Notes: a model not told the origin generated them from the sequence alone. DNA of 13,567 bases from Bacteroidota bacterium (GCA_023429375.1 JAEYVY010000009.1:1-13567), one strand, 5' to 3'; shown: positions 1 through 7,059, counted from the first letter of the stretch. Translations and numbers: made by a program.

Positions 1-24
1 CAAAAACAAGTAAATCTAAAATAA
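1..24 (+). CDS. possible C-terminal tail of a truncated upstream ORF (istB-like?)
   Basis: Frame 1 reads seven codons, QKQVNLK, then TAA at 22-24. The sequence immediately downstream (25-96) has box repeats like those that follow istB at the right end of IS21-family elements, so this may be the last residues of an IstB ATPase helper. Seven residues cannot identify a protein. The call rests only on position and on the lack of an alternative gene, so it is weak. Confidence 0.2.
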   Translation, partial: QKQVNLK

Positions 25-145
25 AAATGACCCCGTCGACCAGGATAATTTAGGGGTAATCATAAAGTTTTTTCAGGGGTCAATTTAGATTTGGCACGAG
101 GGGGCAACGCTCACTGGATTTTCCAAAATAGAGAAGAATGAATTA
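25..145 (+). mobile_element. putative right end of an IS21-family element
   Basis: A forward box AATGACCCCG (27-36) is followed by reversed copies: AGGGGT within 48-60 and CAGGGGTCAATTT (74-86). Then comes ATTTGGCA (89-96). This order of one forward box, two reversed boxes and a TTGGCA motif is mirrored at 12061-12161. It resembles the multiple terminal transposase-binding repeats of IS21-family elements downstream of istB. The outer boundary is not certain; the sequence becomes ordinary AT-rich leader by about 145. The element body would lie left of the window. Confidence 0.4.
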
Positions 146-176
146 TTTAGCAAAAACCAGTGTAACGTATATTTCT

Positions 177-184
177 TATCTTTG
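177..184 (+). promoter_or_regulatory. -7 box of the TlpA-like gene
   Basis: TATCTTTG matches the Bacteroidetes primary-sigma -7 consensus TAnnTTTG and lies 47 nt before the ATG at 232. No good TTTG -33 element is seen at the expected distance, so this is a moderate call. Confidence 0.5.
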
Positions 185-231
185 AATCTTGAAAACGTAT
201 TTATACCTAACACATTAGCAAGACATCGTTT

Positions 232-840
232 ATGAAGAAAATTATTGCATTATCAGTTATCATCACTGTGTTTATCGGTATCACCTCATGCAAGAAATCG
301 GATAAAGCTGCTGAACCTGCTGTGACAGAAAGCACAACCGAACAGGCTGTCGAACCAACTGCTGAAGCTGCTACAGACGGCCGTGGATATATTGTAAATG
401 TGGGCGATCAGGCTCCCGACTTTACAATCGAATATCTGGACGGAACAACCAAACAACTTTCTGAACTAAAAGGTAAATTGGTTATGCTTCAGTTTACCGC
501 CAGCTGGTGTGGTGTTTGCCGCAAAGAGATGCCATTCATTGAAAAAGATATATGGATCAAACATAAGGACAATCCTAATTTTGTACTGCTAGGTATTGAC
601 TTGAAAGAGGATAAGGAAACTACGGCAAAATTTGCTGAAACCATGAAAATCACCTACCCTCTTACATTAGATTTAGACGGTTCTAGATTTGCTTTATATA
701 CAGAGCCCAATGCAGGGGTTACCCGTAATATTATCATTGATAAAGAAGGTAAAATCGTGATGCTAACCCGTCTTTTCGAAATGGAAGAGTTTAATTCGAT
801 GACCAAATTCATTGACGATTATCTCAGCACAAATTTCTAA
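232..840 (+). CDS. TlpA/ResA-like thioredoxin-fold lipoprotein
   Basis: Predicted envelope thiol-disulfide oxidoreductase of 202 aa. Residues 1-20 form a lipoprotein signal (KK, hydrophobic core, lipobox ITSC) with Cys20 as the lipidation site. Residues 21-50 are a low-complexity Ala/Glu/Thr linker, and 55-200 are a thioredoxin-like domain opening with VGDQAPDF. The redox motif is WCGVC (Cys93, Cys96). Family members reduce or form disulfides in the periplasm, some supporting cytochrome c maturation; the substrate here is unknown. The segment that normally carries the cis-proline reads NAGVTRNIIID, with Thr where Pro is usual, so redox properties may be altered. The start is fixed by the signal peptide; no Shine-Dalgarno is visible. 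It appears monocistronic, with a promoter at 177 and a terminator at 905. Domain call is firm, function general. Confidence 0.85.
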   Translation: MKKIIALSVIITVFIGITSCKKSDKAAEPAVTESTTEQAVEPTAEAATDGRGYIVNVGDQAPDFTIEYLDGTTKQLSELKGKLVMLQFTASWCGVCRKEMPFIEKDIWIKHKDNPNFVLLGIDLKEDKETTAKFAETMKITYPLTLDLDGSRFALYTEPNAGVTRNIIIDKEGKIVMLTRLFEMEEFNSMTKFIDDYLSTNF

Positions 841-904
841 AAACGATTTTAAGAAGATATAGCTTTGGAAAATCTCACGAGTTGATTTTTAAGGACTAAA
901 AGAC

Positions 905-951
905 ACATCGGGAAGTAAGCCCTAAAAAGGAGTTACTTCCCGATGTTTTTT
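905..951 (+). terminator. intrinsic terminator after the TlpA-like gene
   Basis: A 14-bp perfect stem, ACATCGGGAAGTAA (905-918) with TTACTTCCCGATGT (933-946), has a 14-nt loop and is followed by a T run to 951. It lies 65 nt after the stop codon. Confidence 0.85.
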
Positions 952-992
952 CAAGCTACACAAACCTTGAAATACAACACCTTGACCATTCC

Positions 993-1059
993 AAAAAAAC
1001 ACCCCGAACGTTTTAAAAAAAGACCGAGATGTTTTTTAAAAACGTTCGGGGTGTTTTTT
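993..1059. terminator. long A/T-flanked hairpin, bidirectional terminator-like
   Basis: The GC core CACCCCGAACG (1000-1010) pairs perfectly with CGTTCGGGGTG (1043-1053). It is extended inward by TTTT/AAAA and outward by an A run (993-999) against a T run (1054-1059), giving more than 20 bp around a loop of about 24 nt. The A run before and T run after would let it terminate transcription in either direction. The gene before already has its own terminator, so this is a second, separate structure. Confidence 0.65.
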
Positions 1060-1069
1060 AAAAACCATC

Positions 1070-1118
1070 GATATGTTTTTACATATCTGATTGTCAATGA
1101 TTTACGACATATATATGT
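1070..1118. repeat. two AT-rich palindromes upstream of the mutase promoter
   Basis: GATATGT-TTTT-ACATATC (1070-1087) is a short hairpin and ACATATATATGT (1107-1118) is a perfect 12-bp palindrome. Both are weak as terminators. Together with the two hairpins before them they fill the 841-1211 gap. No credible gene is seen there; the open frame 943-1137 merely crosses the hairpins. Confidence 0.45.
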
Positions 1119-1142
1119 TTTATATAAAAACCATTAAACAAA

Positions 1143-1175
1143 GGGGTTGCAACCCCCAATAAATTTGTATCTTTG
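1143..1175 (+). promoter_or_regulatory. promoter of the phosphohexomutase gene with overlapping palindrome
   Basis: TATCTTTG (1168-1175) fits the -7 consensus. TTG at 1147-1149 sits 18 nt upstream as a -33 element, inside the perfect palindrome GGGGTTGCAACCCC (1143-1156). A regulator bound to the palindrome would occlude the -33 region; that role is inference. The ATG at 1212 lies about 30 nt past the expected transcription start. Confidence 0.6.
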
Positions 1176-1211
1176 TTTCTTAAAGCAAATCATTTTAAAT
1201 AAAAACGCGAA

Positions 1212-2960
1212 ATGGCAGATAACGGATTGATTGAAACTGTAATAAGCAAAGCTAAGGTATGGCTTACAGAAAGCTACGACGAAGAAACTCGTTCGCAGGT
1301 TCAGGCAATGCTTGACAACGAAGACAAGACAGAATTGATAGAAGCATTTTATAAAGACCTTGAATTCGGAACTGGTGGTCTGCGAGGAATCATGGGTATG
1401 GGCTCAAACAGAATGAACAAATACACTGTAGGCGCGGCTACTCAGGGATTGTCAAATTATTTGAAGAAAGAATTCGGACACCTCGACCAAATCAAAGTAG
1501 TAATCGGTCATGATTGTCGAAACAACAGCCGCAAATTTGCTGAGATTTCTGCCGAAATATTTTCAGCAAACGGTATTAAAGTTTATCTATTCGATAACTT
1601 ACGCCCAACACCTGAAATTTCCTATACTATTCGTAAATTGGGATGTCAGAGCGGTATCGTAATTACTGCATCACACAACCCCAAAGAATACAATGGTTAC
1701 AAAGCATATTGGGACGACGGTGCACAAATGATTGCTCCGCACGATAAGAATACTATTGCCGAAGTCAACAAAATCAGAAATGCTTCTGAAATCAAGTTTA
1801 ACGGAGACAAAAACCTGATTGAACTGATTGGCAAGGAAATCGACGATATGTTCATCCAAGATATCACAAAACTATCGTTGTCTCCCGAATCAGTGAAGCG
1901 CCACAACGACATGAAGATTGTTTACACGCCGATTCATGGAACAGGTATTATGCTTGTCCCCGCGGCTTTGAAAGCGTTCGGTTTTACAAACATCATTAAT
2001 GTTCCTGAACAAGACGTTATAAGTGGCAACTTCCCTACCGTAGTTTCACCTAATCCTGAAGAACCTGCAGCGCTTGCATTAGCAGTAGAACGAGCAAAGG
2101 CTACAAATGCTGAACTCGTATTGGCAACCGACCCTGATGCAGACCGTATTGGTATTGCAGTGAAGAACGAACACGGTGAATGGGTATTGGTTAATGGTAA
2201 TCAAATTGTTCTGCTCTTTGTCTACTATCTGATTACCCGTTGGAAGGAACTCGGTAAAATTACCGGCAAGGAATATATTGTTAAAACTATCGTTTCAACA
2301 GAAACCATCCGCAACATCGCCGAGAAAAACGGCGTTGAAATGTATGACGTATACACAGGATTCAAATGGATTGCCGATGTGATGCGTAAGAACGAAGGCA
2401 AAAAGACCTATATCGGTGGTGGCGAAGAAAGCTACGGCTTCTTGTGCGAAGACTTTGTACGAGACAAAGATGCCGTTTCTGCTTGTGCTATCCTGGCTGA
2501 AATGGCTGCTTGGGCTAAAGATCAGGGACTTTCGCTTTACCAATTGCTACAACAGATCTACGTTCAATACGGCTTTTCTAAAGAAGAGGGTATTTCTGTC
2601 GTTAAAAAAGGAAAGAGCGGCGCTGAAGAAATCGAAGCCATGATGAAGCATTTCCGCGAAAATCCGTTGACCGAACTAGCCGGATCGAAAGTTACATTAA
2701 TTAATGATTTTGCTTCGTTGAAGGGTTGTAGCTTTATCGACAATGAAACTATTTCATTGGATATGCCTACCACTTCTAACGTATTGCAATATTTCACTGA
2801 AGATGGAACAAAAGTATCCGTTAGACCATCAGGAACTGAGCCGAAAATAAAATTCTATTGCGAAGTACACCTTCCTATCAAAGGAATTGAAGACCTTCCT
2901 GAAGCAGAACTTAAGGCTAAAGAAAAAATCAACCAAATCAAGATTTCTTTAGGAATTTAA
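1212..2960 (+). CDS. alpha-D-phosphohexomutase (phosphoglucomutase/phosphomannomutase)
   Basis: Cytoplasmic enzyme that interconverts hexose 1-phosphate and 6-phosphate, linking glycogen and nucleotide-sugar synthesis to glycolysis. The 582-aa length fits the long PgcA/PGM2-like branch. All four active-site loops are present: phosphoserine loop TASHNP (Ser154), Mg2+ loop DPDADR (307-312), sugar-specificity loop GGGEESYGF (402-410) and phosphate-binding loop RPSGTEPK (538-545). An N-terminal EFGTGGLRG signature is at 51-59. GEES is typical of glucose/mannose-phosphate mutases, but loop motifs alone do not decide glucose versus mannose preference. The gene stands alone between its own promoter and the terminator at 3004. 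Nothing is missing or truncated. Confidence 0.93.
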   Translation: MADNGLIETVISKAKVWLTESYDEETRSQVQAMLDNEDKTELIEAFYKDLEFGTGGLRGIMGMGSNRMNKYTVGAATQGLSNYLKKEFGHLDQIKVVIGHDCRNNSRKFAEISAEIFSANGIKVYLFDNLRPTPEISYTIRKLGCQSGIVITASHNPKEYNGYKAYWDDGAQMIAPHDKNTIAEVNKIRNASEIKFNGDKNLIELIGKEIDDMFIQDITKLSLSPESVKRHNDMKIVYTPIHGTGIMLVPAALKAFGFTNIINVPEQDVISGNFPTVVSPNPEEPAALALAVERAKATNAELVLATDPDADRIGIAVKNEHGEWVLVNGNQIVLLFVYYLITRWKELGKITGKEYIVKTIVSTETIRNIAEKNGVEMYDVYTGFKWIADVMRKNEGKKTYIGGGEESYGFLCEDFVRDKDAVSACAILAEMAAWAKDQGLSLYQLLQQIYVQYGFSKEEGISVVKKGKSGAEEIEAMMKHFRENPLTELAGSKVTLINDFASLKGCSFIDNETISLDMPTTSNVLQYFTEDGTKVSVRPSGTEPKIKFYCEVHLPIKGIEDLPEAELKAKEKINQIKISLGI

Positions 2961-3003
2961 AGGGATAATTGTTTTTACTTTAGCAAATGGCGAAATAAAA
3001 ATC

Positions 3004-3035
3004 AAAGGGATTATCATTAATTGATAGTCCCTTTT
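3004..3035 (+). terminator. intrinsic terminator after the mutase gene
   Basis: AAAGGGATTATCA (3004-3016) pairs with TGATAGTCCCTTT (3022-3034), with one G-U pair and a 5-nt loop. The stem ends in a short T run (CTTTT). It lies about 45 nt after the mutase stop and separates that gene from the next promoter. Confidence 0.8.
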
Positions 3036-3071
3036 ATGCTATTGATAATTATGGAGTACCCAAAATCTCCA

Positions 3072-3102
3072 TTTGGCTTTATTATAAAATATATTACTTT
3101 TG
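3072..3102 (+). promoter_or_regulatory. promoter of the bifunctional nuclease-transporter-rsmE-exonuclease operon
   Basis: TTTG (3072-3075), exactly 19 nt, then TACTTTTG (3095-3102): a full match to the Bacteroidetes primary-sigma consensus. Transcription should start near 3108, leaving a leader of about 24 nt. No other promoter is evident before the four tightly spaced genes that follow. Confidence 0.8.
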
Positions 3103-3131
3103 TGTTTGACTAATCAGCAATATAAATTAAG

Positions 3132-3758
3132 GTGGATAAAAGGATAAAATTACGAGTGCAGGGTTTGACAAACAGTCAGGTTCAGTCTGGTGCTTATGCT
3201 TTGATTTTAGCAGAAGAAGACGGATTAAGAAGAGTCCCTATCATCGTTGGTACGGCAGAAGCTCAATCTATCGCTTTTGCATTGGAACGAATCACGCCAC
3301 CTCGCCCATTGACCCATGATTTGTTTACTTCCCTCATGCAAACAATAAATGTAAGGTTACTAGAAGTCTTTATCTATAGATTTGAAGACGGGGTATTTTA
3401 TTCCGAATTAGTTATCGAATCCGGAGGCGAACAATTCCGGATAGATTCACGCACATCAGACGCTATTGCGATTGCCTTGCGTATGAGATGTGATATTTAT
3501 ACAACTGAAGAAATTATAAGAGAAAGTGGTGTGATACTTGAAGACGATGCTGAGGGCAATGAGCCTGAAGACGAGGAACAAGAACTTGAGCCCACTGATT
3601 TTACTGACGAGAACAAATTAAAAGAATGGTTATCACGAATGTCTGCTGAAGATTTGCAAGAGCGATTGGATGAAGCAATTGCTACTGAAAACTATGAGTT
3701 CGCAAAACTATACAGAGACGAACAAGATCGTAGAGAACGAAAGGAATCAAATAAATAA
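3132..3758 (+). CDS. bifunctional nuclease-family (DUF151) protein with UVR domain
   Basis: A 208-aa cytoplasmic protein. Residues 1-130 match the DUF151/BFN fold, with IIVGTAEAQSIA (37-48), RPLTHDLF (58-65) and RTSDAIAIALR (107-117). Residues 138-155 are a strongly acidic linker. Residues 173-203 form a UVR helix-turn-helix (DLQERLDEAIATENYEFA...) like the UvrB/UvrC interaction motif. Founding members of the family in plants were reported to have RNase and DNase activity; the role in bacteria is poorly defined. The UVR tail hints at contact with nucleotide-excision-repair or Clp-type partners, which is inference. Start is GTG at 3132: it follows the promoter by the right distance and matches the family's N-terminus. 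First gene of the operon, 3 nt before the transporter. Confidence 0.85.
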   Translation: MDKRIKLRVQGLTNSQVQSGAYALILAEEDGLRRVPIIVGTAEAQSIAFALERITPPRPLTHDLFTSLMQTINVRLLEVFIYRFEDGVFYSELVIESGGEQFRIDSRTSDAIAIALRMRCDIYTTEEIIRESGVILEDDAEGNEPEDEEQELEPTDFTDENKLKEWLSRMSAEDLQERLDEAIATENYEFAKLYRDEQDRRERKESNK

Positions 3759-3761
3759 TTT

Positions 3762-5072
3762 ATGGAAACAACAGGCTTTAGCATTGATACGCTTTGGAGA
3801 GGTTTATTGGGCGTTATTGTAATAATTGGATCAGCGTATCTATTAAGCAAAGACAAAAAGCGAATAGATTGGAAATTAGTGGGGACAGGATTAGTCCTGC
3901 AGTTATTATTCGCATTGGCAGTAATTTATGTGCCTGTTGTCGGTTCCTTTTTTGAACTGCTGGGCAAGGTATTTATCCGCTTGATGGATTTCACTCAGGC
4001 GGGGATTGATTTCTTACTCGGCCCGTATGCTTCAAAAGCCGGAGGATTTGTATTCCTTATTCATTCATTGCCAGTTGTTATCTTCTTCTCTGCCCTTGTG
4101 TCGCTTTTCTACCATTGGGGAATAATCCAACGCCTGGTACAAGCGTTATCTTGGCTTTTAAGAAGAGTGCTTAATATTTCTGGTGCTGAAGGGTTGGTTG
4201 CATCGGGCAACTTATTCTTGGGTATGACCGAAGCTCCGGTTTTAATCAAGAATTATATTCCGGCAATGAATCGTTCAGAAGTATTTCTAATCATGGTAAC
4301 CGGTATGGCAACCATTGCCGGATCATTGATGGGAACCTATATCGGACTGCTTTCGGGCGACGATCCTGTTCAACGCCTATTCTTCGCTAAACACTTGATT
4401 TCGGCAACAGCCATGGCTATTCCCGGGGCAATTGTAATCTCAAAAATCATCTTTCCTCAGACAGAACAAGTGACAGACCAGTTCGTTGAAACAGAAAAGA
4501 ATGATTCTAAATCTACTGCTTTGGAATCTATCTCAGCGGGAACAAGCATCGGCGTAAAATTGATGACAAACATTGCAGCCATGCTGCTTGTATTTATTGC
4601 TTTGATTGCCATGGCTAATTATATATTGAATAACCTGATTGGTCATTATACCGGACTCAATGAATGGATTGTTGAAATAACAAATGGAAAGAGTACAGGA
4701 TTTACATTCCAATTTATTCTGGGTGTGATAACGGCTCCGTTTATGTGGCTGGTAGGTATTCCTACTTCAGACATGATGCTTGTCGGTTCCTTGCTTGGAC
4801 AGAAAACCATCCTCAATGAGTTCGTTGCCTTTGTGCAATTTCAGGAATGGAAAGAAGCCGGTTTATTCCTTTCACAGAAATCGATTATCATGACCACCTA
4901 CATATTATGTGGCTTTGCTAATATTTCTTCTATCGGAATCCTTATCGGCGGTATTGGCGTTCTATCACCTGAGAAGAAAGGAATGATTACGCGATTAGGC
5001 CCGTACGCTTTGATTGGAGGAGCATTGGTATCTATTCTGTCGGCAACACTTGTGGGAATGATTTTAGGTTAA
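3762..5072 (+). CDS. concentrative nucleoside transporter (CNT/NupC family)
   Basis: Inner-membrane symporter expected to import nucleosides with Na+ or H+. The 436 residues carry about ten hydrophobic segments, including 12-29, 38-60, 94-118, 172-196, 268-290 and 377-400. CNT signatures are present: GNLFLGMTEAP (149-159) in the substrate-binding hairpin, LNEFVAF (351-357) with Glu353, and LCGFANISSIG (382-392) with Asn387. In characterised CNTs the first motif usually reads GQTE; here Met155 replaces the Gln that contacts the nucleobase, so base preference cannot be assumed. A soluble loop (about 232-258) is rich in Glu, Thr and Lys. The gene lies 3 nt after the DUF151 gene and 2 nt before rsmE, so it is certainly co-transcribed. 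Family call firm, substrate unknown. Confidence 0.88.
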   Translation: METTGFSIDTLWRGLLGVIVIIGSAYLLSKDKKRIDWKLVGTGLVLQLLFALAVIYVPVVGSFFELLGKVFIRLMDFTQAGIDFLLGPYASKAGGFVFLIHSLPVVIFFSALVSLFYHWGIIQRLVQALSWLLRRVLNISGAEGLVASGNLFLGMTEAPVLIKNYIPAMNRSEVFLIMVTGMATIAGSLMGTYIGLLSGDDPVQRLFFAKHLISATAMAIPGAIVISKIIFPQTEQVTDQFVETEKNDSKSTALESISAGTSIGVKLMTNIAAMLLVFIALIAMANYILNNLIGHYTGLNEWIVEITNGKSTGFTFQFILGVITAPFMWLVGIPTSDMMLVGSLLGQKTILNEFVAFVQFQEWKEAGLFLSQKSIIMTTYILCGFANISSIGILIGGIGVLSPEKKGMITRLGPYALIGGALVSILSATLVGMILG

Positions 5073-5074
5073 TT

Positions 5075-5773
5075 ATGCAACTGTTTTATACATCAGATAT
5101 TTTAACAAACCCGGAACTACCGGAGGAAGAAGCGCGACATTGCATTCGTGTACTCCGGTTGGCCGAGGGAGATGAAATTGATTTGACTGATGGGAAAGGC
5201 TATTTCTATAAAGCAATTATCGAACAAGCCAACCCAAAGCATTGCCTAGTGTCTATAAAGGAAACCATTCATCAACCGCCTTTATGGCCTTTCCATCTAC
5301 ATATCGCCATCGCTCCTACGAAAAATATGGATCGCTTGGAGTGGTTTGCCGAAAAAGCAACTGAAATAGGCATCAATGCCATCACTTGTCTCAAATGTCG
5401 TTATTCTGAACGCAAAGAGCTCAAGGAAGAGCGCATCGAAAAGATACTGGTAAGTGCGATGAAGCAATCGCTGAAAGCAACATTGCCTCAGTTGAAAGGA
5501 ATGACGGATTTTAAAACCTTCGTTCAGCAACCGTTCGATGGGAAAAAGTTTATTGCTCATTGTGAGGAAGGAGAAAAACCTTTACTCAAAAAGGTTTGCA
5601 ACCCCGGCGACAATGTATTGATATTAATCGGACCAGAAGGTGACTTCAGCACGGAAGAGATTAAGCTGGCTCAAGATGCCGGATTTACAGCTATTTCTTT
5701 AGGCGAAAGCCGTCTACGTACAGAAACGGCCGCTCTCGTGGCCTGCCAGACGATCCACGTCATTAATCAATAA
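5075..5773 (+). CDS. rsmE: 16S rRNA (uracil1498-N3)-methyltransferase RsmE
   Basis: Methylates N3 of U1498 in 16S rRNA of the assembled 30S subunit, using S-adenosylmethionine. At 232 aa it is close to the usual family length. An N-terminal PUA-like RNA-binding part (about 1-70, with HCIRVLRL at 22-29) precedes a C-terminal SPOUT knot domain. SPOUT signatures are KNMDRLEW (83-90), EKATEIG (93-99), LIGPEGDFS (184-192) and LGESRLRTETA (209-219), which form the SAM-binding knot. ATG lies 2 nt after the transporter stop and the next gene follows by 5 nt, so translation is probably coupled. Nothing is missing. Confidence 0.95.
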   Translation: MQLFYTSDILTNPELPEEEARHCIRVLRLAEGDEIDLTDGKGYFYKAIIEQANPKHCLVSIKETIHQPPLWPFHLHIAIAPTKNMDRLEWFAEKATEIGINAITCLKCRYSERKELKEERIEKILVSAMKQSLKATLPQLKGMTDFKTFVQQPFDGKKFIAHCEEGEKPLLKKVCNPGDNVLILIGPEGDFSTEEIKLAQDAGFTAISLGESRLRTETAALVACQTIHVINQ

Positions 5774-5778
5774 AGAAA

Positions 5779-6270
5779 ATGAAAGATTTTGCTGCTATTG
5801 ACTTTGAAACAGCAAATCAACACCGGACAAGCATTTGCAGTGTCGGTTTGGTGGTAGTTCGTAATGGCGAATTTGCAGACCGCTTCTATAGCCTCATTCA
5901 GCCTGAGCCCAATTTTTACTCCTATTGGAACACGCGGGTACATGGCATCACACAAGCAGATACGGAAAATGCACCCGTCTTTCCTTTCGTCTGGAAAGAG
6001 ATAGAGCCACTTATCGAAGGACTTCCCTTGGTGGCGCATAATAAAGCATTTGATGAGGCTTGCCTTAAAGCTGTATTCAAAATGTATTGTATGGATTATC
6101 CCGATTATGACTTTCGCTGCACACTACAATCAGCGAGACGAACGATTAAAAATCTCCCTAACTACCAACTACACACTGTATCTGCTTGTTGTGGATATGA
6201 GCTCACCAATCATCATCATGCCCTATCTGATGCGGAAGCATGCGCTTGGATTGCCAGAGAGATTATTTAA
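5779..6270 (+). CDS. DEDDh 3'-5' exonuclease (DnaQ-like, exonuclease domain only)
   Basis: A 163-aa protein made of a single RNase T/DnaQ-type exonuclease domain. The catalytic residues are all visible: Asp8 and Glu10 in AIDFET, Asp92 in AHNKAFDEACL, then His147 and Asp151 in HHHALSDAEA. The HxxxxD spacing is the DEDDh subclass. Such stand-alone proteins resemble the proofreading subunit of DNA polymerase III but lack the polymerase-binding tail; they may act in DNA repair or RNA trimming. This one sits last in the operon, 5 nt after rsmE. The region 6050-6270 also has a second open frame continuing into the sigma factor, which is not thought to be translated from that far upstream. Confidence 0.88.
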   Translation: MKDFAAIDFETANQHRTSICSVGLVVVRNGEFADRFYSLIQPEPNFYSYWNTRVHGITQADTENAPVFPFVWKEIEPLIEGLPLVAHNKAFDEACLKAVFKMYCMDYPDYDFRCTLQSARRTIKNLPNYQLHTVSACCGYELTNHHHALSDAEACAWIAREII

Positions 6271-6298
6271 CGCGATAGCCAATAACAGCTTTTTTATT

Positions 6299-6306
6299 TA
6301 CATTTG
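6299..6306 (+). promoter_or_regulatory. -7 box for the sigma factor gene
   Basis: TACATTTG matches TAnnTTTG and would start transcription near 6312, 14 nt before the GTG at 6326. No TTTG -33 element is seen. It supports a start downstream of 6306 for the sigma gene. Confidence 0.45.
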
Positions 6307-6325
6307 CATCTCTAATACTCGTGAT

Positions 6326-6937
6326 GTGGATACAAATAGAATAAATAGCTTAACAGATGATATAAAGAAAGGTAATCGTGAAGCGTTCAACGAATTCTTC
6401 TGCCTATATTACCCTCGCTTGCTTGCCTATGCGTCCGCTATTGTTGAAGATGAAATTGCTGAAGATATAACACAAGATGTATTCCTTTATGTTTGGGAAA
6501 ATAGGAAACGACTGAACTGGGACGGTGGTTTTCATTCCTATCTATTTCAAGCCGCCTATACTCGTTGCCTCGACTATTTTAAAAAGAATTGTTCGGCAGA
6601 AAAGTATACGACACATGTTATGTTTGAACATGCTCGGCTGTACAGCGAATTTGTAAACGACAACAATACCATCTTGGAAGAATTGTATTCGAAGGACTTC
6701 TACAAACAACTTTATACGCTATTAGACCAGATTCCTTTTCAAAGACGTGAAGTTTTCATTCTTGCCTATATCCAAGGCTTGAAAACAAAAGAAATTGCAG
6801 AGCTGCTCAAGCTACCGCAACGAACTGTAGAGAGTCATATTTATTTAACTTTGAAATATCTTAAAGGAAAAATGGCCGCAAAAGACTTTCTTATGCTTTG
6901 TCAACTTCTCTCTATTCCCCCTGTTTTTATGCAATAA
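6326..6937 (+). CDS. ECF-type RNA polymerase sigma factor
   Basis: Directs RNA polymerase to alternative promoters. From GTG 6326 it is 203 aa. Region 2 (about 20-85) has EDEIAEDITQDVFLYVWENR, and region 4 (about 130-183) has LDQIPFQRREVFILAYIQG then a helix-turn-helix KTKEIAELLKLPQRTVESH (153-171). The open frame extends back to 6050, but that part overlaps the exonuclease out of frame, has no sigma homology and precedes the likely -7 box, so GTG 6326 is preferred. The C-terminus ends in a hydrophobic run (DFLMLCQLLSIPPVF) after region 4. Many Bacteroidales ECF sigmas are followed by a FecR anti-sigma and SusC/SusD genes; here the next genes are SRP RNA and tRNA-Thr, so its regulator and regulon are not evident. 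Confidence 0.85.
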   Translation: MDTNRINSLTDDIKKGNREAFNEFFCLYYPRLLAYASAIVEDEIAEDITQDVFLYVWENRKRLNWDGGFHSYLFQAAYTRCLDYFKKNCSAEKYTTHVMFEHARLYSEFVNDNNTILEELYSKDFYKQLYTLLDQIPFQRREVFILAYIQGLKTKEIAELLKLPQRTVESHIYLTLKYLKGKMAAKDFLMLCQLLSIPPVFMQ

Positions 6938-7023
6938 TCGCATGATTACATTTTTTAACACAATAAAACCATAAAGAAATCCAGACACTTAGCAAAAATA
7001 TTACGTACACACCCTAAAAATCA

Positions 7024-7054
7024 TTTGCATTGTAAATAAAAATATCTACTTTTG
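7024..7054 (+). promoter_or_regulatory. promoter of the SRP RNA-tRNA-Thr unit
   Basis: TTTG (7024-7027), 19 nt, TACTTTTG (7047-7054): a perfect Bacteroidetes consensus. It lies 6 nt before the 5' end of the SRP RNA, as expected for a stable RNA promoter. Confidence 0.85.
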
Positions 7055-7059
7055 CACCC

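Noticed and set aside
943..1137. 64-codon open frame in the intergenic region
   Set aside because: It starts inside one terminator stem and runs through a second long hairpin and AT-rich palindromes; Lys/Phe-rich composition comes from the A and T runs, and no ribosome site or promoter fits.
6050..6325. N-terminal extension of the sigma factor
   Set aside because: It overlaps the exonuclease out of frame and shows no sigma homology; a -7 promoter box lies after it and GTG 6326 gives a normal ECF length.
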